From assembly GCF_004123145.1 (NCBI RefSeq), contig NZ_SDKC01000001.1, positions 949,501-1,013,500 on the forward strand: a stretch of 64,000 nt of DNA. The letters run 5' to 3'. This DNA comes from Blautia faecicola (GTDB lineage: Bacteria; Bacillota; Clostridia; Lachnospirales; Lachnospiraceae). This document shows positions 27,421-35,727 of this stretch, piece after piece (position 1 is the stretch's first letter; each line of letters starts with the position of its first letter). The notes under the pieces are model-generated. The model did not search any database and had not been told where the DNA came from. It saw only the letters and a program-made list of their open reading frames with translations. The translations under genes and the position numbers were made by a program.

Positions 27421-28704
27421 ATGAACACACAGGAAAAGAAAGAAGCACTGGTGCAGGCGGTAGAAGAGATCGCAAAAAAAGAAGCAGCATACTGGGAAGG
27501 AAACCCGAAGATGCAGGAAACCTTCCAGAACTGTTATGTAAGTACTGCAAAAACCACGACAAAATTTCTTGAGAGCGGAGAAGCGTATGTATTTACCGGA
27601 GATATCGCAGCAATGTGGCTGAGAGATTCTTCTGCACAGGTCGTTCATTATCTGCCATATCTGAAAGAATATCCGATCTTAAAAGAGATGGTAAAAGGGC
27701 TGATCGCCCGTCAGGCAAAGTATGTACATATTGATCCGTATGCCAATGCATTTAACGAAGAAGACAACGGAAACTGCTGGGAGAAAGACCTGACTAAATA
27801 CAATCCGTGGAACTGGGAGAGAAAATACGAGATTGACTCCCTGTGCTACCCGATCTGGCTGATCAAACGGTATGTGGAGAATTCCGGAGCAAGAGATGTC
27901 TTCACCCCGGAAGTAAAACAGGCATTCCGCGATATCCTGGATGTATGGCAGACAGAGCAGTACCATGAGAACTCCGAGTATTCTTTCGTACGTCTCAACT
28001 GTCCGCCGTCTGATACCTTAAGTAACGATGGAAAGGGTGCACCGGTAGGTTACACCGGTATGACCTGGTCCGGATTCCGCCCAAGTGATGATGCGTGCAA
28101 GTATGGTTATCTGATTCCGTCCAACATGTTTGCAAGCGTAGTTCTGGATTATATGGCAGAATTCCTGGAGAAAGATTTCCAGGATCCACAGATGGCAAAA
28201 GAAGCAAAAGAATTACAGGTAGAGATCCAGGAAGGTATCCGGAAATATGGTATCGTGGAAGATGAAACCTTCGGAAAGATTTATGCGTACGAGACAGACG
28301 GTCTTGGCAACTACAATCTGATGGACGATGCCAACGTGCCGAGTTTGTTATCTCTGCCGTGGCTGGCATACTGTGGCAAAGACGATCCAATCTATAAAAA
28401 TACAAGAGCCTTTGTATTAAGCAAAAAGAATCCATATTATTTTGAAGGCGCCAGCGCAAAAGGAATCGGAAGTCCGCACACACCGGATCAGTATATCTGG
28501 CACATCGCACTGACGATGCAGGGACTGACTTCTGATGACGAAGAAGAGAGAAAAGAACTGCTGGAAACCCTTCTGGCTACCGATGCAGACTGTAAAGTGA
28601 TGCACGAGGGATTTGACTGTCAGGATCCGAAGAAATTCACCAGAGAATGGTTCGCATGGGCGAACTCATTGTTTGCATTATTTGCGCTTTCTATGAAAAA
28701 GTAA
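27421..28704 (+). CDS. GH125 family exo-alpha-1,6-mannosidase
   Basis: Metal-independent (inverting) alpha-mannosidase family, formerly DUF1237, that removes alpha-1,6-linked mannose from N-glycan or yeast mannan fragments. The 427-residue protein has the family signature GDIAAMWLRDSSAQV near residue 60, the stretch WERKYEIDSLCYPIWL, and FRPSDDACKYGYLIPSNMFA. It lacks a signal peptide and so is cytoplasmic, acting on imported oligosaccharides. AAGGAGG lies 8 bases before the ATG. It is paired with the GH38 gene downstream, which would cleave the other alpha-mannosyl linkages. Confidence 0.92.
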   Translation: MNTQEKKEALVQAVEEIAKKEAAYWEGNPKMQETFQNCYVSTAKTTTKFLESGEAYVFTGDIAAMWLRDSSAQVVHYLPYLKEYPILKEMVKGLIARQAKYVHIDPYANAFNEEDNGNCWEKDLTKYNPWNWERKYEIDSLCYPIWLIKRYVENSGARDVFTPEVKQAFRDILDVWQTEQYHENSEYSFVRLNCPPSDTLSNDGKGAPVGYTGMTWSGFRPSDDACKYGYLIPSNMFASVVLDYMAEFLEKDFQDPQMAKEAKELQVEIQEGIRKYGIVEDETFGKIYAYETDGLGNYNLMDDANVPSLLSLPWLAYCGKDDPIYKNTRAFVLSKKNPYYFEGASAKGIGSPHTPDQYIWHIALTMQGLTSDDEEERKELLETLLATDADCKVMHEGFDCQDPKKFTREWFAWANSLFALFALSMKK

Positions 28705-28762
28705 AGTTGACGAAAAAAATCTGAAAAAACGAATAAATATAGGAAAAAGATAACATCAGAAC

Positions 28763-28791
28763 TTTAAAAAGGAGAGAGTGTATGGTATAAT
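28763..28791 (+). promoter_or_regulatory. Promoter of the GH38 transcript
   Basis: TTTAAA (28763-28768), 17-base spacer, perfect TATAAT (28786-28791). The predicted start near 28798 leaves a leader of about 235 bases before the GH38 gene. Confidence 0.65.
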
Positions 28792-28797
28792 ATTACC

Positions 28798-29031
28798 AGC
28801 AGTGCTTTCCGTGATGGGAAAGTTCTCGACGAAAAGCTGTCAGTTCTGCTGTATGTTCTGTTTCCTAAGAGAACCGCTATAAAAAAACATCGCCGGATGC
28901 AGAAAAGTACACAGATTTATTTTAATGTTTGCTGTGTGCACAGGCATTGGTGATGTTTTTTTGTGCAACCGCAGGGGGTAAAGAGAGAAAACGGTTGCCA
29001 ATAAGTTATTATTTATCAGGAGGTAGCAAAA
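28798..29031 (+). promoter_or_regulatory. Leader with conditional-terminator layout upstream of GH38
   Basis: Between promoter and gene lie a 22-codon Cys-rich frame (MGKFSTKSCQFCCMFC plus six residues, 28814-28882, no clear ribosome binding site), a GTTCTC/GAGAAC pairing (28823-28828 with 28869-28874), and immediately after the frame a strong intrinsic terminator (28887-28962). The structural gene starts 70 bases past the T-tract behind AGGAGG. This means most transcripts would end early unless a signal prevents it, or the leader is a separate short RNA of about 160 bases. Confidence 0.45.
28887..28962 (+). terminator. Intrinsic terminator inside the GH38 leader
   Basis: ACATCGCCGGATGC (28887-28900) pairs with GCATTGGTGATGT (28944-28956), with three G-U pairs and one bulge; ACACAG/CTGTGT forms an inner stem; seven Ts follow (28956-28962). 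Confidence 0.7.
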
Positions 29032-32000
29032 ATGATATTGCTAAAAGAAAGAATCGGTAAAATGCTGGAATATCTGCAGGAACAGGTATATCCGAAGCAG
29101 GTTGCGATTCCGAGTTACAAGATGATCCGCACCGATGAGAGATGTCTGGATGTAAACAATCTGGATACCTCATCCTGGACCGAGATTACGAACCAGGAAC
29201 TGTGGGGCGGACACAGAGAATATTACTGGTTTGAGACCGTAGTGACAATTCCGGAAGAATTTGACGGAGAGTGTGTAGTGTATGAACTGAAAACCGGAAA
29301 AGAAGGAGAGTGGGATGCAACGAATCCACAGTTTTCCATCTTTGTAAACGGTGTGAGAGTACAGGGGCTTGATGTCAACCACAGAGAAATCATTTTGGCA
29401 GAGCCTGCCAAAGCAGGAGACACCTATCGCATTGTTCTTTCCGCATTTACCGGAGACCAGAACTTCAGTCTGAAGATGAACTCCAGCCTGAAAGTACTGG
29501 ATCGTAAGACTGAGAAATATTACTATGACCTGGAAGTTCCGTACCAGAGTGCCAGACTGCTGAACACGGAAGATCAGGCATATATTACGATTATTCAGGC
29601 ACTGAACGAATCTCTGAATCTGCTGGATATGAGAAAAGAAGGTTCCAAAGAGTATTATCAAAGCCTGGAAAAAGCACAGGAGTACATCACAAAAGAATTT
29701 TATGAGAAATATTGTGACGGTGAGAAAAGCCCGATCATCTACTGTGTAGGACATACACACATTGACTGTGCATGGCTGTGGACTCTGCGTGTGACAGAAG
29801 ACAAGGCAGTCCGAAGCTTTTCTACCGTACTGGAACTGATGAAAGAATATCCGGAATATGTATTTATGTCCAGCCAGCCACAGCTGTACAAATATGTGAA
29901 GAAAAATGCTCCAGATGTGTATGAACAGATCAAAGAAAGAGTCAAAGAAGGACGCTGGGAGCCGGACGGTGGTATGTTCGTAGAGGCAGACTGTAATATC
30001 GCTTCCGGTGAAGCACTGGTTCGCCAGTTTGTACACGGACAGAGATTCTTCAAAGAAGAGTTCGGCGTGGACAATGAGATTCTGTGGCTTCCTGACGTAT
30101 TCGGTTATTCCGCAGCACTTCCGCAGATTCTGCAGAAATGTGGAATCCCTTACTTTATGACCACAAAGATCAGCTGGAATGAGTTCAACAAGATGCCGTA
30201 TGATACATTCGAGTGGGAAGGTATCGACGGAACCCGTGTACTGACACATTTTGTTCCGACCCGTGATTACAATAGGGCAGCAGTTGAGGGGGGTACAGAG
30301 ACAGAACACTTTACCACCTATAACGGATATATCAATCCAAGCCAGATGAAGGGTGCATGGGCACGATACAGCCAGAAATATCTGAACGAAGAAGTACTTT
30401 GCAGCTTCGGTTTTGGAGATGGTGGCGGTGGCCCAACCAAAGATATGCTGGAGAATCAGAGACGTCTGGCAAAAGGTCTCCCGGGTATGCCGAGAACCAA
30501 GATGTCTACTGCAAAAGAATTCTTCCATGTTCTGGATAAACATGTAACCGGAAAAAAATATCTGCCGACCTGGGTGGGCGAGCTGTATCTGGAATACCAC
30601 AGAGGTACTTATACTTCTATGGCAAGAAACAAAAAGTTCAACCGGAAAGCGGAGTTTGCATATCAGAACGAAGAAATGTACGCAATGCTGGATGCACAGA
30701 CTGCAGGTGGTGCATATCCGGAAAAAGAACTGCATGAAGGATGGGAAGTCATCCTGCGTAACCAGTTCCACGATATTCTGCCGGGATCTTCGATCAAAGA
30801 AGTATATGATGATTCCAAAGCAGAGTACGAAGGTATCTTTGCAGAGAACAAAGCGCTGACCGATGCAACACTGGCACATATCGCAGCAGGTGTAAAAGCA
30901 CCGAAACATTCTCTGGTTGTTTACAACCCGAACAGTGCAGCTGCTTATGATCTGATAACCTTTACCGTTCCGGAAGGCATGGGAGAGCCTGCAGTTTACG
31001 ACGGCGAGACAAAACTGGCTGTTCAGAAAACCGCAGACGGTGCATATGTATTCTTTGCAGCAGGCGTACCGGGAAAAGGATATAAGACTTATACCGTAAA
31101 AGAAGAAACAGCAGATACCACACCGACGATGGAAGTTTCCACAGAGGTGATGGAAAATGAGTTCTTCAAGGTAGAATATAATGAAAAAGGTCAGTTTGCG
31201 AAGATCTATGATAAGAAAGCAGATCGTGACGTACTGAAACCTGGCAAAGCCGGTAACGTGATCGTAAGTTACGAAGACCGTCCGCACAACTATGATGCAT
31301 GGGATGTAAACAATTATTATACAGAAAAATCCTGGGATATCGATCAGGTATCTGCGATGGAAGTAGTGGAAAATGGTCCGGTAAGAGCCTGCGTAAAAGT
31401 AGAGCGTAAATATCTGGATTCCACGATCACACAGTTTATTTATCTGTATCATGACATTCCAAGAATCGATATCAAGAATGTAATTGACTGGAAAGAGCAT
31501 CAGATCTTTGTGAAAGACTACTTCCCGATCGATGTACATACCAACGAAGCTACATTTGATATCCAGTATGGTAACGTAAAACGTGATACCCATGACAATA
31601 CTTCCTGGGATTTTGCAAAATTTGAAGTCTGCCACCATAAATGGATGGATGTGTCCGAGGATGGCTACGGTGTCAGTATGTTAAATGACTGCAAGTATGG
31701 TGTTGGTGTCCGCAATGGTGTGATCGGTATGTCCATGCTGAAATCTGCGATTCATCCGAATCCGGAAGCTGATAAAGAACTGCATGAATTTACTTATTCT
31801 ATTTATCCACATCAGGGCGGCTGGCGAGAAGCCGGTACGGTAAAACAGGCTTACCAGATCAATAACCCTCTGACCTGCAGCTGGAAAGAGAATGAAGGAG
31901 GAACACTTGCTCCGGAATATTCTCTGGTTTCCTCTGATCAGGATAATGCAGTGATCGAGGTTGTGAAAAAAGCGGAAGATTCGGATGCTGTCATCGTTCG

Positions 32001-32178
32001 TCTGTACGAGTGCTATAACAGAAGAACTCCGGTGACACTAATTTTCGGTAAGGAATTGACATCTGTTGTCGAGTGTAATATGATGGAGGAAGGAGCAGAT
32101 CCTGTAGAGTTTACAGGAAATCAGGCGACTTTCGAGATGAAACCTTATGAGATTAAGACGTTAAAGGTTACGTTTTAA
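29032..32178 (+). CDS. GH38 family alpha-mannosidase
   Basis: Zinc-dependent retaining alpha-mannosidase that cleaves alpha-1,2/1,3/1,6-linked mannose. The 1048-residue length is normal for the bacterial enzymes. Zinc ligands His243 and Asp245 lie in HTHIDCAWLW, and the nucleophile Asp355 in WLPDVFGYS. The C-terminal half contains the GH38 beta-sandwich domains with the family motif YDAWDVNNYY. There is no signal peptide, so it is cytoplasmic like the GH125 enzyme before it. AGGAGG precedes the ATG by 8 bases. Its own promoter and a terminator-bearing leader separate it from GH125, so the two mannosidases can be regulated independently. Confidence 0.95.
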   Translation: MILLKERIGKMLEYLQEQVYPKQVAIPSYKMIRTDERCLDVNNLDTSSWTEITNQELWGGHREYYWFETVVTIPEEFDGECVVYELKTGKEGEWDATNPQFSIFVNGVRVQGLDVNHREIILAEPAKAGDTYRIVLSAFTGDQNFSLKMNSSLKVLDRKTEKYYYDLEVPYQSARLLNTEDQAYITIIQALNESLNLLDMRKEGSKEYYQSLEKAQEYITKEFYEKYCDGEKSPIIYCVGHTHIDCAWLWTLRVTEDKAVRSFSTVLELMKEYPEYVFMSSQPQLYKYVKKNAPDVYEQIKERVKEGRWEPDGGMFVEADCNIASGEALVRQFVHGQRFFKEEFGVDNEILWLPDVFGYSAALPQILQKCGIPYFMTTKISWNEFNKMPYDTFEWEGIDGTRVLTHFVPTRDYNRAAVEGGTETEHFTTYNGYINPSQMKGAWARYSQKYLNEEVLCSFGFGDGGGGPTKDMLENQRRLAKGLPGMPRTKMSTAKEFFHVLDKHVTGKKYLPTWVGELYLEYHRGTYTSMARNKKFNRKAEFAYQNEEMYAMLDAQTAGGAYPEKELHEGWEVILRNQFHDILPGSSIKEVYDDSKAEYEGIFAENKALTDATLAHIAAGVKAPKHSLVVYNPNSAAAYDLITFTVPEGMGEPAVYDGETKLAVQKTADGAYVFFAAGVPGKGYKTYTVKEETADTTPTMEVSTEVMENEFFKVEYNEKGQFAKIYDKKADRDVLKPGKAGNVIVSYEDRPHNYDAWDVNNYYTEKSWDIDQVSAMEVVENGPVRACVKVERKYLDSTITQFIYLYHDIPRIDIKNVIDWKEHQIFVKDYFPIDVHTNEATFDIQYGNVKRDTHDNTSWDFAKFEVCHHKWMDVSEDGYGVSMLNDCKYGVGVRNGVIGMSMLKSAIHPNPEADKELHEFTYSIYPHQGGWREAGTVKQAYQINNPLTCSWKENEGGTLAPEYSLVSSDQDNAVIEVVKKAEDSDAVIVRLYECYNRRTPVTLIFGKELTSVVECNMMEEGADPVEFTGNQATFEMKPYEIKTLKVTF

Positions 32179-32233
32179 AAAAGACTGGATTTCAGTCTGA
32201 GGTTTCGGAAACTGAATAGATTCTTGGTAGTAA

Positions 32234-32290
32234 CCGGGGACTCCCAGTGTGTATGTTTTGCTTTTCCCCTTGCACTGGGAGGTCACCCGG
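32234..32290 (+). terminator. Strong hairpin after GH38, possible terminator
   Basis: CCGGG with ACTCCCAGTG (32234-32249) pairs with CACTGGGAGGT and CCCGG (32273-32290). The following ctattatatttt is only a weak T-tract, so termination is uncertain. The gap 32179-32397 also holds GACTG/CAGTC (32184-32198) and no gene I can support. Confidence 0.4.
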
Positions 32291-32397
32291 CTATTATATT
32301 TTACGCGTTTATTAAGAAATTTGGTGGCTTACAGGGGGATTGTGATAGCAGTTCCGGAATAGGGCGACAGGAAAGGGAAGAACAGGAGGCGATTGGA

Positions 32398-33222
32398 GTG
32401 CCATTCAGGATCGTACGCAATGACATTACAAAAATGCATACAGAAGCTATTGTCAACACGGCAAATGAATATGTATCAGTTGGTACCGGCTGTGACAGTG
32501 CTGTTTACAAGGCAGCAGGCTACGATAAACTTCTGAAATATCGAAAAGAAAAAATTGGTTTTGTGCCAGAAGGTGGAGCTTTTATCACTCCTGGATTTAA
32601 TCTTGAGGCAAGGTATATTATTCATGCAGTAAGTCCGCGTTATATGGGAGGAGATCAGGGAGAGGAAGAAAAGCTTCGTTCCTGTTACAGAAAGAGTCTA
32701 CAGATTGCAAAGGAGAACAGCATAAAATCTATTTCATTTCCCCTTATTTCTACCGGAGGATTTGGGTATCCCAAGGAAGAAGGAATGCGAATTGCAGTAG
32801 ATGAGATGAATGCATTTTTGCTTAGCAATGAAATGGATATTTTCCTGATAGTGTTTGATACGAAGGCTACTCAGCTGGGAGAGAAAATTTATCCCGGACT
32901 GGAAGCGTATATCGATCAGAACTATGTTAAGGAAGCCAGGAAAAAAGAGTATGGTGATGCTTATGTTCCGATAAGACAAAGCGAACTGGTCTATGACGCG
33001 TATCTTCCGAACGCTCAGAGGATGGAAAGACGTCAGACTTCCACATTAAAAAAGGAAACGGCAAAGAAATATCTCTCGAAAGAAGTTCGACAAGGCGATA
33101 AATTATGTGAAAGTGATGAGACTGCATGCCTTGATTTTGAAGAACAGCACGAGAGCAAACTACCATCCCAACAAGCTGACCGCGTTATGCCTGTGTGTTG
33201 GGGCAAAGGTGAATCTGGATGA
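32398..33222 (+). CDS. Macro-domain protein, C-terminal region frameshifted
   Basis: I start at GTG 32398 because AGGAGG ends 8 bases upstream and the macro domain begins at once (VPFRIVRNDITKMHTEAIVNTAN). The upstream open frame to 32224 runs through a hairpin and lacks family similarity. The macro domain spans residues 1 to about 170, with the ligand loops NTANEYVSVGTGCDSAVYKAAG and STGGFGYPKEEG. Macro domains bind or hydrolyse ADP-ribose conjugates. The usual loop GGGVDGAI is altered here. After residue 180 comes a low-similarity tail of about 90 residues ending out of frame; sequence typical of the family's C-terminal domain resumes in another frame just downstream. The protein is therefore probably truncated but may keep ADP-ribose binding. 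Confidence 0.75.
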   Translation: MPFRIVRNDITKMHTEAIVNTANEYVSVGTGCDSAVYKAAGYDKLLKYRKEKIGFVPEGGAFITPGFNLEARYIIHAVSPRYMGGDQGEEEKLRSCYRKSLQIAKENSIKSISFPLISTGGFGYPKEEGMRIAVDEMNAFLLSNEMDIFLIVFDTKATQLGEKIYPGLEAYIDQNYVKEARKKEYGDAYVPIRQSELVYDAYLPNAQRMERRQTSTLKKETAKKYLSKEVRQGDKLCESDETACLDFEEQHESKLPSQQADRVMPVCWGKGESG

Positions 33223-33376
33223 ATCAAAAGATTTGCTGGCAAGAGCAGGATATGCGTTATCGCCCTGTGATAAGACGGATATCATCTTTTCGTATTTCAT
33301 TGAGAATGAAATTTATGACATGATTGAGCTTGATATTCAGCTGGAGGAGCATGGCTTGCCGTGTATAATTTCATAG
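33146..33376 (+). pseudogene. Frameshifted C-terminal domain of the macro-domain gene
   Basis: In the frame two bases off the preceding gene, the segment ANYHPNKLTALCLCV, then VNLDESKDLLARAGYALSP and FSYFIENEIYDMIEL matches, from memory, the C-terminal helical domain that follows macro domains in many Firmicutes proteins (pattern NYRPSK.TA, L.E..DLL..AGYALS, YFI..G.Y). The part that should link it to the macro domain appears shortened. It overlaps the end of the macro frame by 77 bases. A sequencing error, a real deletion-frameshift or programmed frameshifting would all look like this. Confidence 0.55.
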
Positions 33377-33384
33377 AAATTTAA

Positions 33385-33403
33385 GGTCGCTTTGAAAGCG
33401 ACC
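33385..33403. repeat. Short perfect inverted repeat
   Basis: GGTCGCTTT and AAAGCGACC flank a single G just after the frameshifted domain. There is no T-tract directly after it. It could be a hairpin or an operator for the VWA gene; a TATAAT lies at 33424-33429 without a good -35 box. Confidence 0.4.
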
Positions 33404-33484
33404 GGTTTGGAAGATCTTTTTCGTATAATGAGTCTGTAAAAAGAAAACACCGCGAGGTGAGAATCGTAAAGGAGGACGAATTTT

Positions 33485-34162
33485 ATGCGTAAAGGATTAA
33501 CAGAAGTTGTTTTTATTTTAGACAGAAGCGGTTCTATGAGAGGACTTGAGGCGGATACGATTGGCGGCTTTAATTCCATGATTGAGAAGCAGAGCAAAGA
33601 GGAAGGCGAAGCCTGCATTTCCACAGTGCTTTTTGATGATCGGCAAGAGGTTTTATATGACAGGGTGCCGGTAGATAAGGTAGAGCCGATGAATGACCGT
33701 CAATATTATGTGAGGGGGTGTACAGCACTTCTCGACGCACTCGGCGGAGCGATTCACCATATTGCAAAGGTTCACAAGTATGCCAGAGAAGAGGACAGAC
33801 CGGAAAAGACTTTATTTATTATAACAACCGATGGTATGGAAAATGCCAGTCATAAATATTCCTTTCATAAAGTGAAGAAAATGGTTGAGAAGGAAAAAGA
33901 GAAGTATGGCTGGGAATTCTTATTCCTGGGAGCCAACATAGATGCAATCGAAGTCGCCGGAAGAGTTGGTATCGGAGCTGACAGGGCGATCAATTATGAA
34001 TGCGACAGAGAAGGAACTGCTCTGAATTATCAGGTCCTTTCTGAAACCGTATCTGCTGTAAGGAAATCGAGGAGCAGAGTGGAGATGAATCAGACGATAT
34101 CAGCCTGCTGTGCATCGATCAGAGAGGATTATAAGAAACGTCATAAAAACAGAAGGGCGTAG
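33485..34162 (+). CDS. VWA-domain protein
   Basis: A 225-residue soluble protein consisting of a von Willebrand A domain. The metal-ion-dependent adhesion site is intact: DRSGSM at residues 13-18 (DxSxS), a Thr in RGCTALLDA and Asp in TTDGMEN. The C-terminal 70 residues are basic and helical. AAAGGAGG lies 9 bases before the ATG. No signal peptide, so it is cytoplasmic. It follows the macro-domain gene on the same strand; pairs of macro and VWA genes suggest a shared role around ADP-ribosylation or stress, but this is inference. Confidence 0.8.
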   Translation: MRKGLTEVVFILDRSGSMRGLEADTIGGFNSMIEKQSKEEGEACISTVLFDDRQEVLYDRVPVDKVEPMNDRQYYVRGCTALLDALGGAIHHIAKVHKYAREEDRPEKTLFIITTDGMENASHKYSFHKVKKMVEKEKEKYGWEFLFLGANIDAIEVAGRVGIGADRAINYECDREGTALNYQVLSETVSAVRKSRSRVEMNQTISACCASIREDYKKRHKNRRA

Positions 34163-34244
34163 GGTAAAAGAGGAACAGCATACCATTAAAATATTAAAAA
34201 ACCAAAAATGATTTTTCAAAACAAATGGTGGGAGAAAAGAAAAC

Positions 34245-34273
34245 TTGCCTGTGTGTGGGAAATATGGTAGACT
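34245..34273 (+). promoter_or_regulatory. Promoter of ychF
   Basis: TTGCCT (34245-34250), 17-base spacer, TAGACT (34268-34273), with the start codon about 100 bases downstream. Confidence 0.6.
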
Positions 34274-34371
34274 CTAAGAAGATGTGTATTCATAGAGAAT
34301 ACATGGAAAAATACAGCCGGGGATATAAGGGCTGGATGAAGAATAACAGACAGGAAAGAGGAATATAGATT

Positions 34372-35469
34372 ATGAAGTTGGGTATCGTTGGACTTCCGAA
34401 CGTAGGTAAGAGTACATTATTTAACTCACTGACTAAGGCAGGTGCTGAGTCTGCCAATTATCCGTTCTGTACGATTGATCCGAATGTGGGTATCGTGGCA
34501 GTGCCGGATGAGAGACTGAAACTGCTGGGGGATTTTTATCATTCCAAGAAGGTGACTCCGGCGGTGATTGAGTTTGTGGATATTGCAGGTCTGGTAAAAG
34601 GAGCTTCCAAGGGAGAAGGCCTGGGTAATCAGTTTCTTGCGAATATTCGAGAAGTGGATGCGATCGTTCATGTGGTTCGTTGTTTTGAAGATTCCAATGT
34701 TATCCATGTGGATGGAAAGATCGATCCGGTACGTGATATTGAGACAATCAATCTGGAACTGATCTTTTCGGATCTGGAGATTCTGGAGAGAAGAATTGCC
34801 AAGACGACAAAGGCAGCCAGAATGGATAAGACAGCAGCGAAAGAGCTGGAACTGCAGCAGAGAATCAAAGCGCATCTGGAAGACGGAAAACCGGCGATCA
34901 GCTTGGAGCTGGAAAATGAAGATGAAGAGGCATGGATGCAGGAGTACAATCTGCTGACAGCAAAACCGGTCATTTTTGCAGCAAATGTTTCCGAGGATGA
35001 TCTGGCGGATGACGGAGCTTCCAATCCGCATGTACAGGCAGTCCGCGAGCTGGCAAAAGAGCAGAACAGCGGTGTGTTTGTCATCTGTGCGGAGATTGAG
35101 CAGGAGATCGCAGAGCTGGAAGACGATGAGAAGAAGATGTTCCTGGATGATCTGGGAATTGAGGAGTCCGGTCTGGAGAAACTGATCAAGGCAAGTTATG
35201 AACTGCTGGGACTGATGAGTTATCTGACTGCCGGCGAGGATGAGACCCGTGCATGGACCATCAAAGTGGGAACGAAAGCACCGCAGGCAGCAGGAAAGAT
35301 TCATACCGATTTTGAGAGAGGATTTATCAAAGCAGAAGTTGTCAACTATAAAGATCTTCTGGAATCCGGTTCCTATGCAGGTGCGAGAGAAAAAGGTCTG
35401 GTCCGCATGGAAGGAAAAGAGTATGTGGTAAAAGACGGAGATGTGATTTTATTCCGTTTCAATGTATAA
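34372..35469 (+). CDS. ychF: Redox-sensitive ribosome-binding ATPase YchF
   Basis: Obg-family P-loop protein that prefers ATP and binds 50S subunits and the 70S ribosome. The 365 residues begin with the P-loop GLPNVGKSTLFNSLT, followed by the family motif NYPFCTIDPNVG, DIAGLVKGASKGEGLGNQFL, a coiled-coil insertion and a C-terminal TGS domain (from about residue 285). It is monocistronic, between its own promoter and a strong terminator. Confidence 0.97.
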   Translation: MKLGIVGLPNVGKSTLFNSLTKAGAESANYPFCTIDPNVGIVAVPDERLKLLGDFYHSKKVTPAVIEFVDIAGLVKGASKGEGLGNQFLANIREVDAIVHVVRCFEDSNVIHVDGKIDPVRDIETINLELIFSDLEILERRIAKTTKAARMDKTAAKELELQQRIKAHLEDGKPAISLELENEDEEAWMQEYNLLTAKPVIFAANVSEDDLADDGASNPHVQAVRELAKEQNSGVFVICAEIEQEIAELEDDEKKMFLDDLGIEESGLEKLIKASYELLGLMSYLTAGEDETRAWTIKVGTKAPQAAGKIHTDFERGFIKAEVVNYKDLLESGSYAGAREKGLVRMEGKEYVVKDGDVILFRFNV

Positions 35470-35494
35470 GTAAATGAGTAGTAAAAAAACGAGG

Positions 35495-35532
35495 AAAAAT
35501 GAGGAAAAGTTCGACTTTTCCTCATTTTTTTT
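35495..35532 (+). terminator. Intrinsic terminator after ychF
   Basis: AAAAATGAGGAAAAGT (35495-35510) pairs perfectly with ACTTTTCCTCATTTTT (35514-35529) around TCG, followed by more Ts. It is flanked by A and T runs on both sides and so could work in both directions. It separates ychF from the dcw promoter. Confidence 0.85.
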
Positions 35533-35545
35533 CCAAAATTTCCCC

Positions 35546-35574
35546 TTGTATTCTTTCAACATATGGTTTAGAAT
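35546..35574 (+). promoter_or_regulatory. Promoter of the dcw cluster (mraZ)
   Basis: TTGTAT (35546-35551), 17-base spacer, TAGAAT (35569-35574). The MraZ-type repeats begin 10 bases downstream, across the expected transcript start. Confidence 0.75.
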
Positions 35575-35583
35575 AAAGAGCAT

Positions 35584-35619
35584 AAGTGGTAGAAAGTGGA
35601 GGAAAGTGGTGCGAAGGGG
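35584..35619 (+). promoter_or_regulatory. MraZ operator: four direct repeats at 10-base spacing
   Basis: AAGTGG occurs at 35584, 35594 and 35604, and the degenerate AAGGGG at 35614, one per helical turn. Tandem AAAGTGG-type boxes are the established binding sites of MraZ repressors in Firmicutes and Mollicutes. They lie at and just after the transcript start, consistent with autorepression of mraZ-rsmH by blocking RNA polymerase. Confidence 0.8.
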
Positions 35620-35727
35620 AGAACGTGTGGCAGCCGATTCCAACAAGCACCCGAAATAAAAGGTTGGGGAGAACCGTTTATTTCATGATTCCGGGGAGTT
35701 CCCCGGTACTCAAAGAGGGTAAATTCT

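Noticed and set aside
28798-28962. 6S RNA or a T-box as explanation of the GH38 leader.
   Set aside because: The ends do not pair around a central bubble as in 6S RNA, and the AGAGAACCGCT stretch is too far from the T-box consensus, with no antiterminator partner.
29170-31638. Very long open frame on the minus strand opposite the GH38 gene (and a similar one opposite carB at 10040-11404).
   Set aside because: They lie entirely within well-supported genes on the other strand, have no family motifs, are rich in Cys, Phe and His as expected for antisense translation, and have no ribosome binding sites.
32224-32397. Upstream extension of the macro-domain gene to an ATG at 32224.
   Set aside because: The extension runs through a strong hairpin, shows no similarity to the family, and the AGGAGG before GTG 32398 marks a better start.
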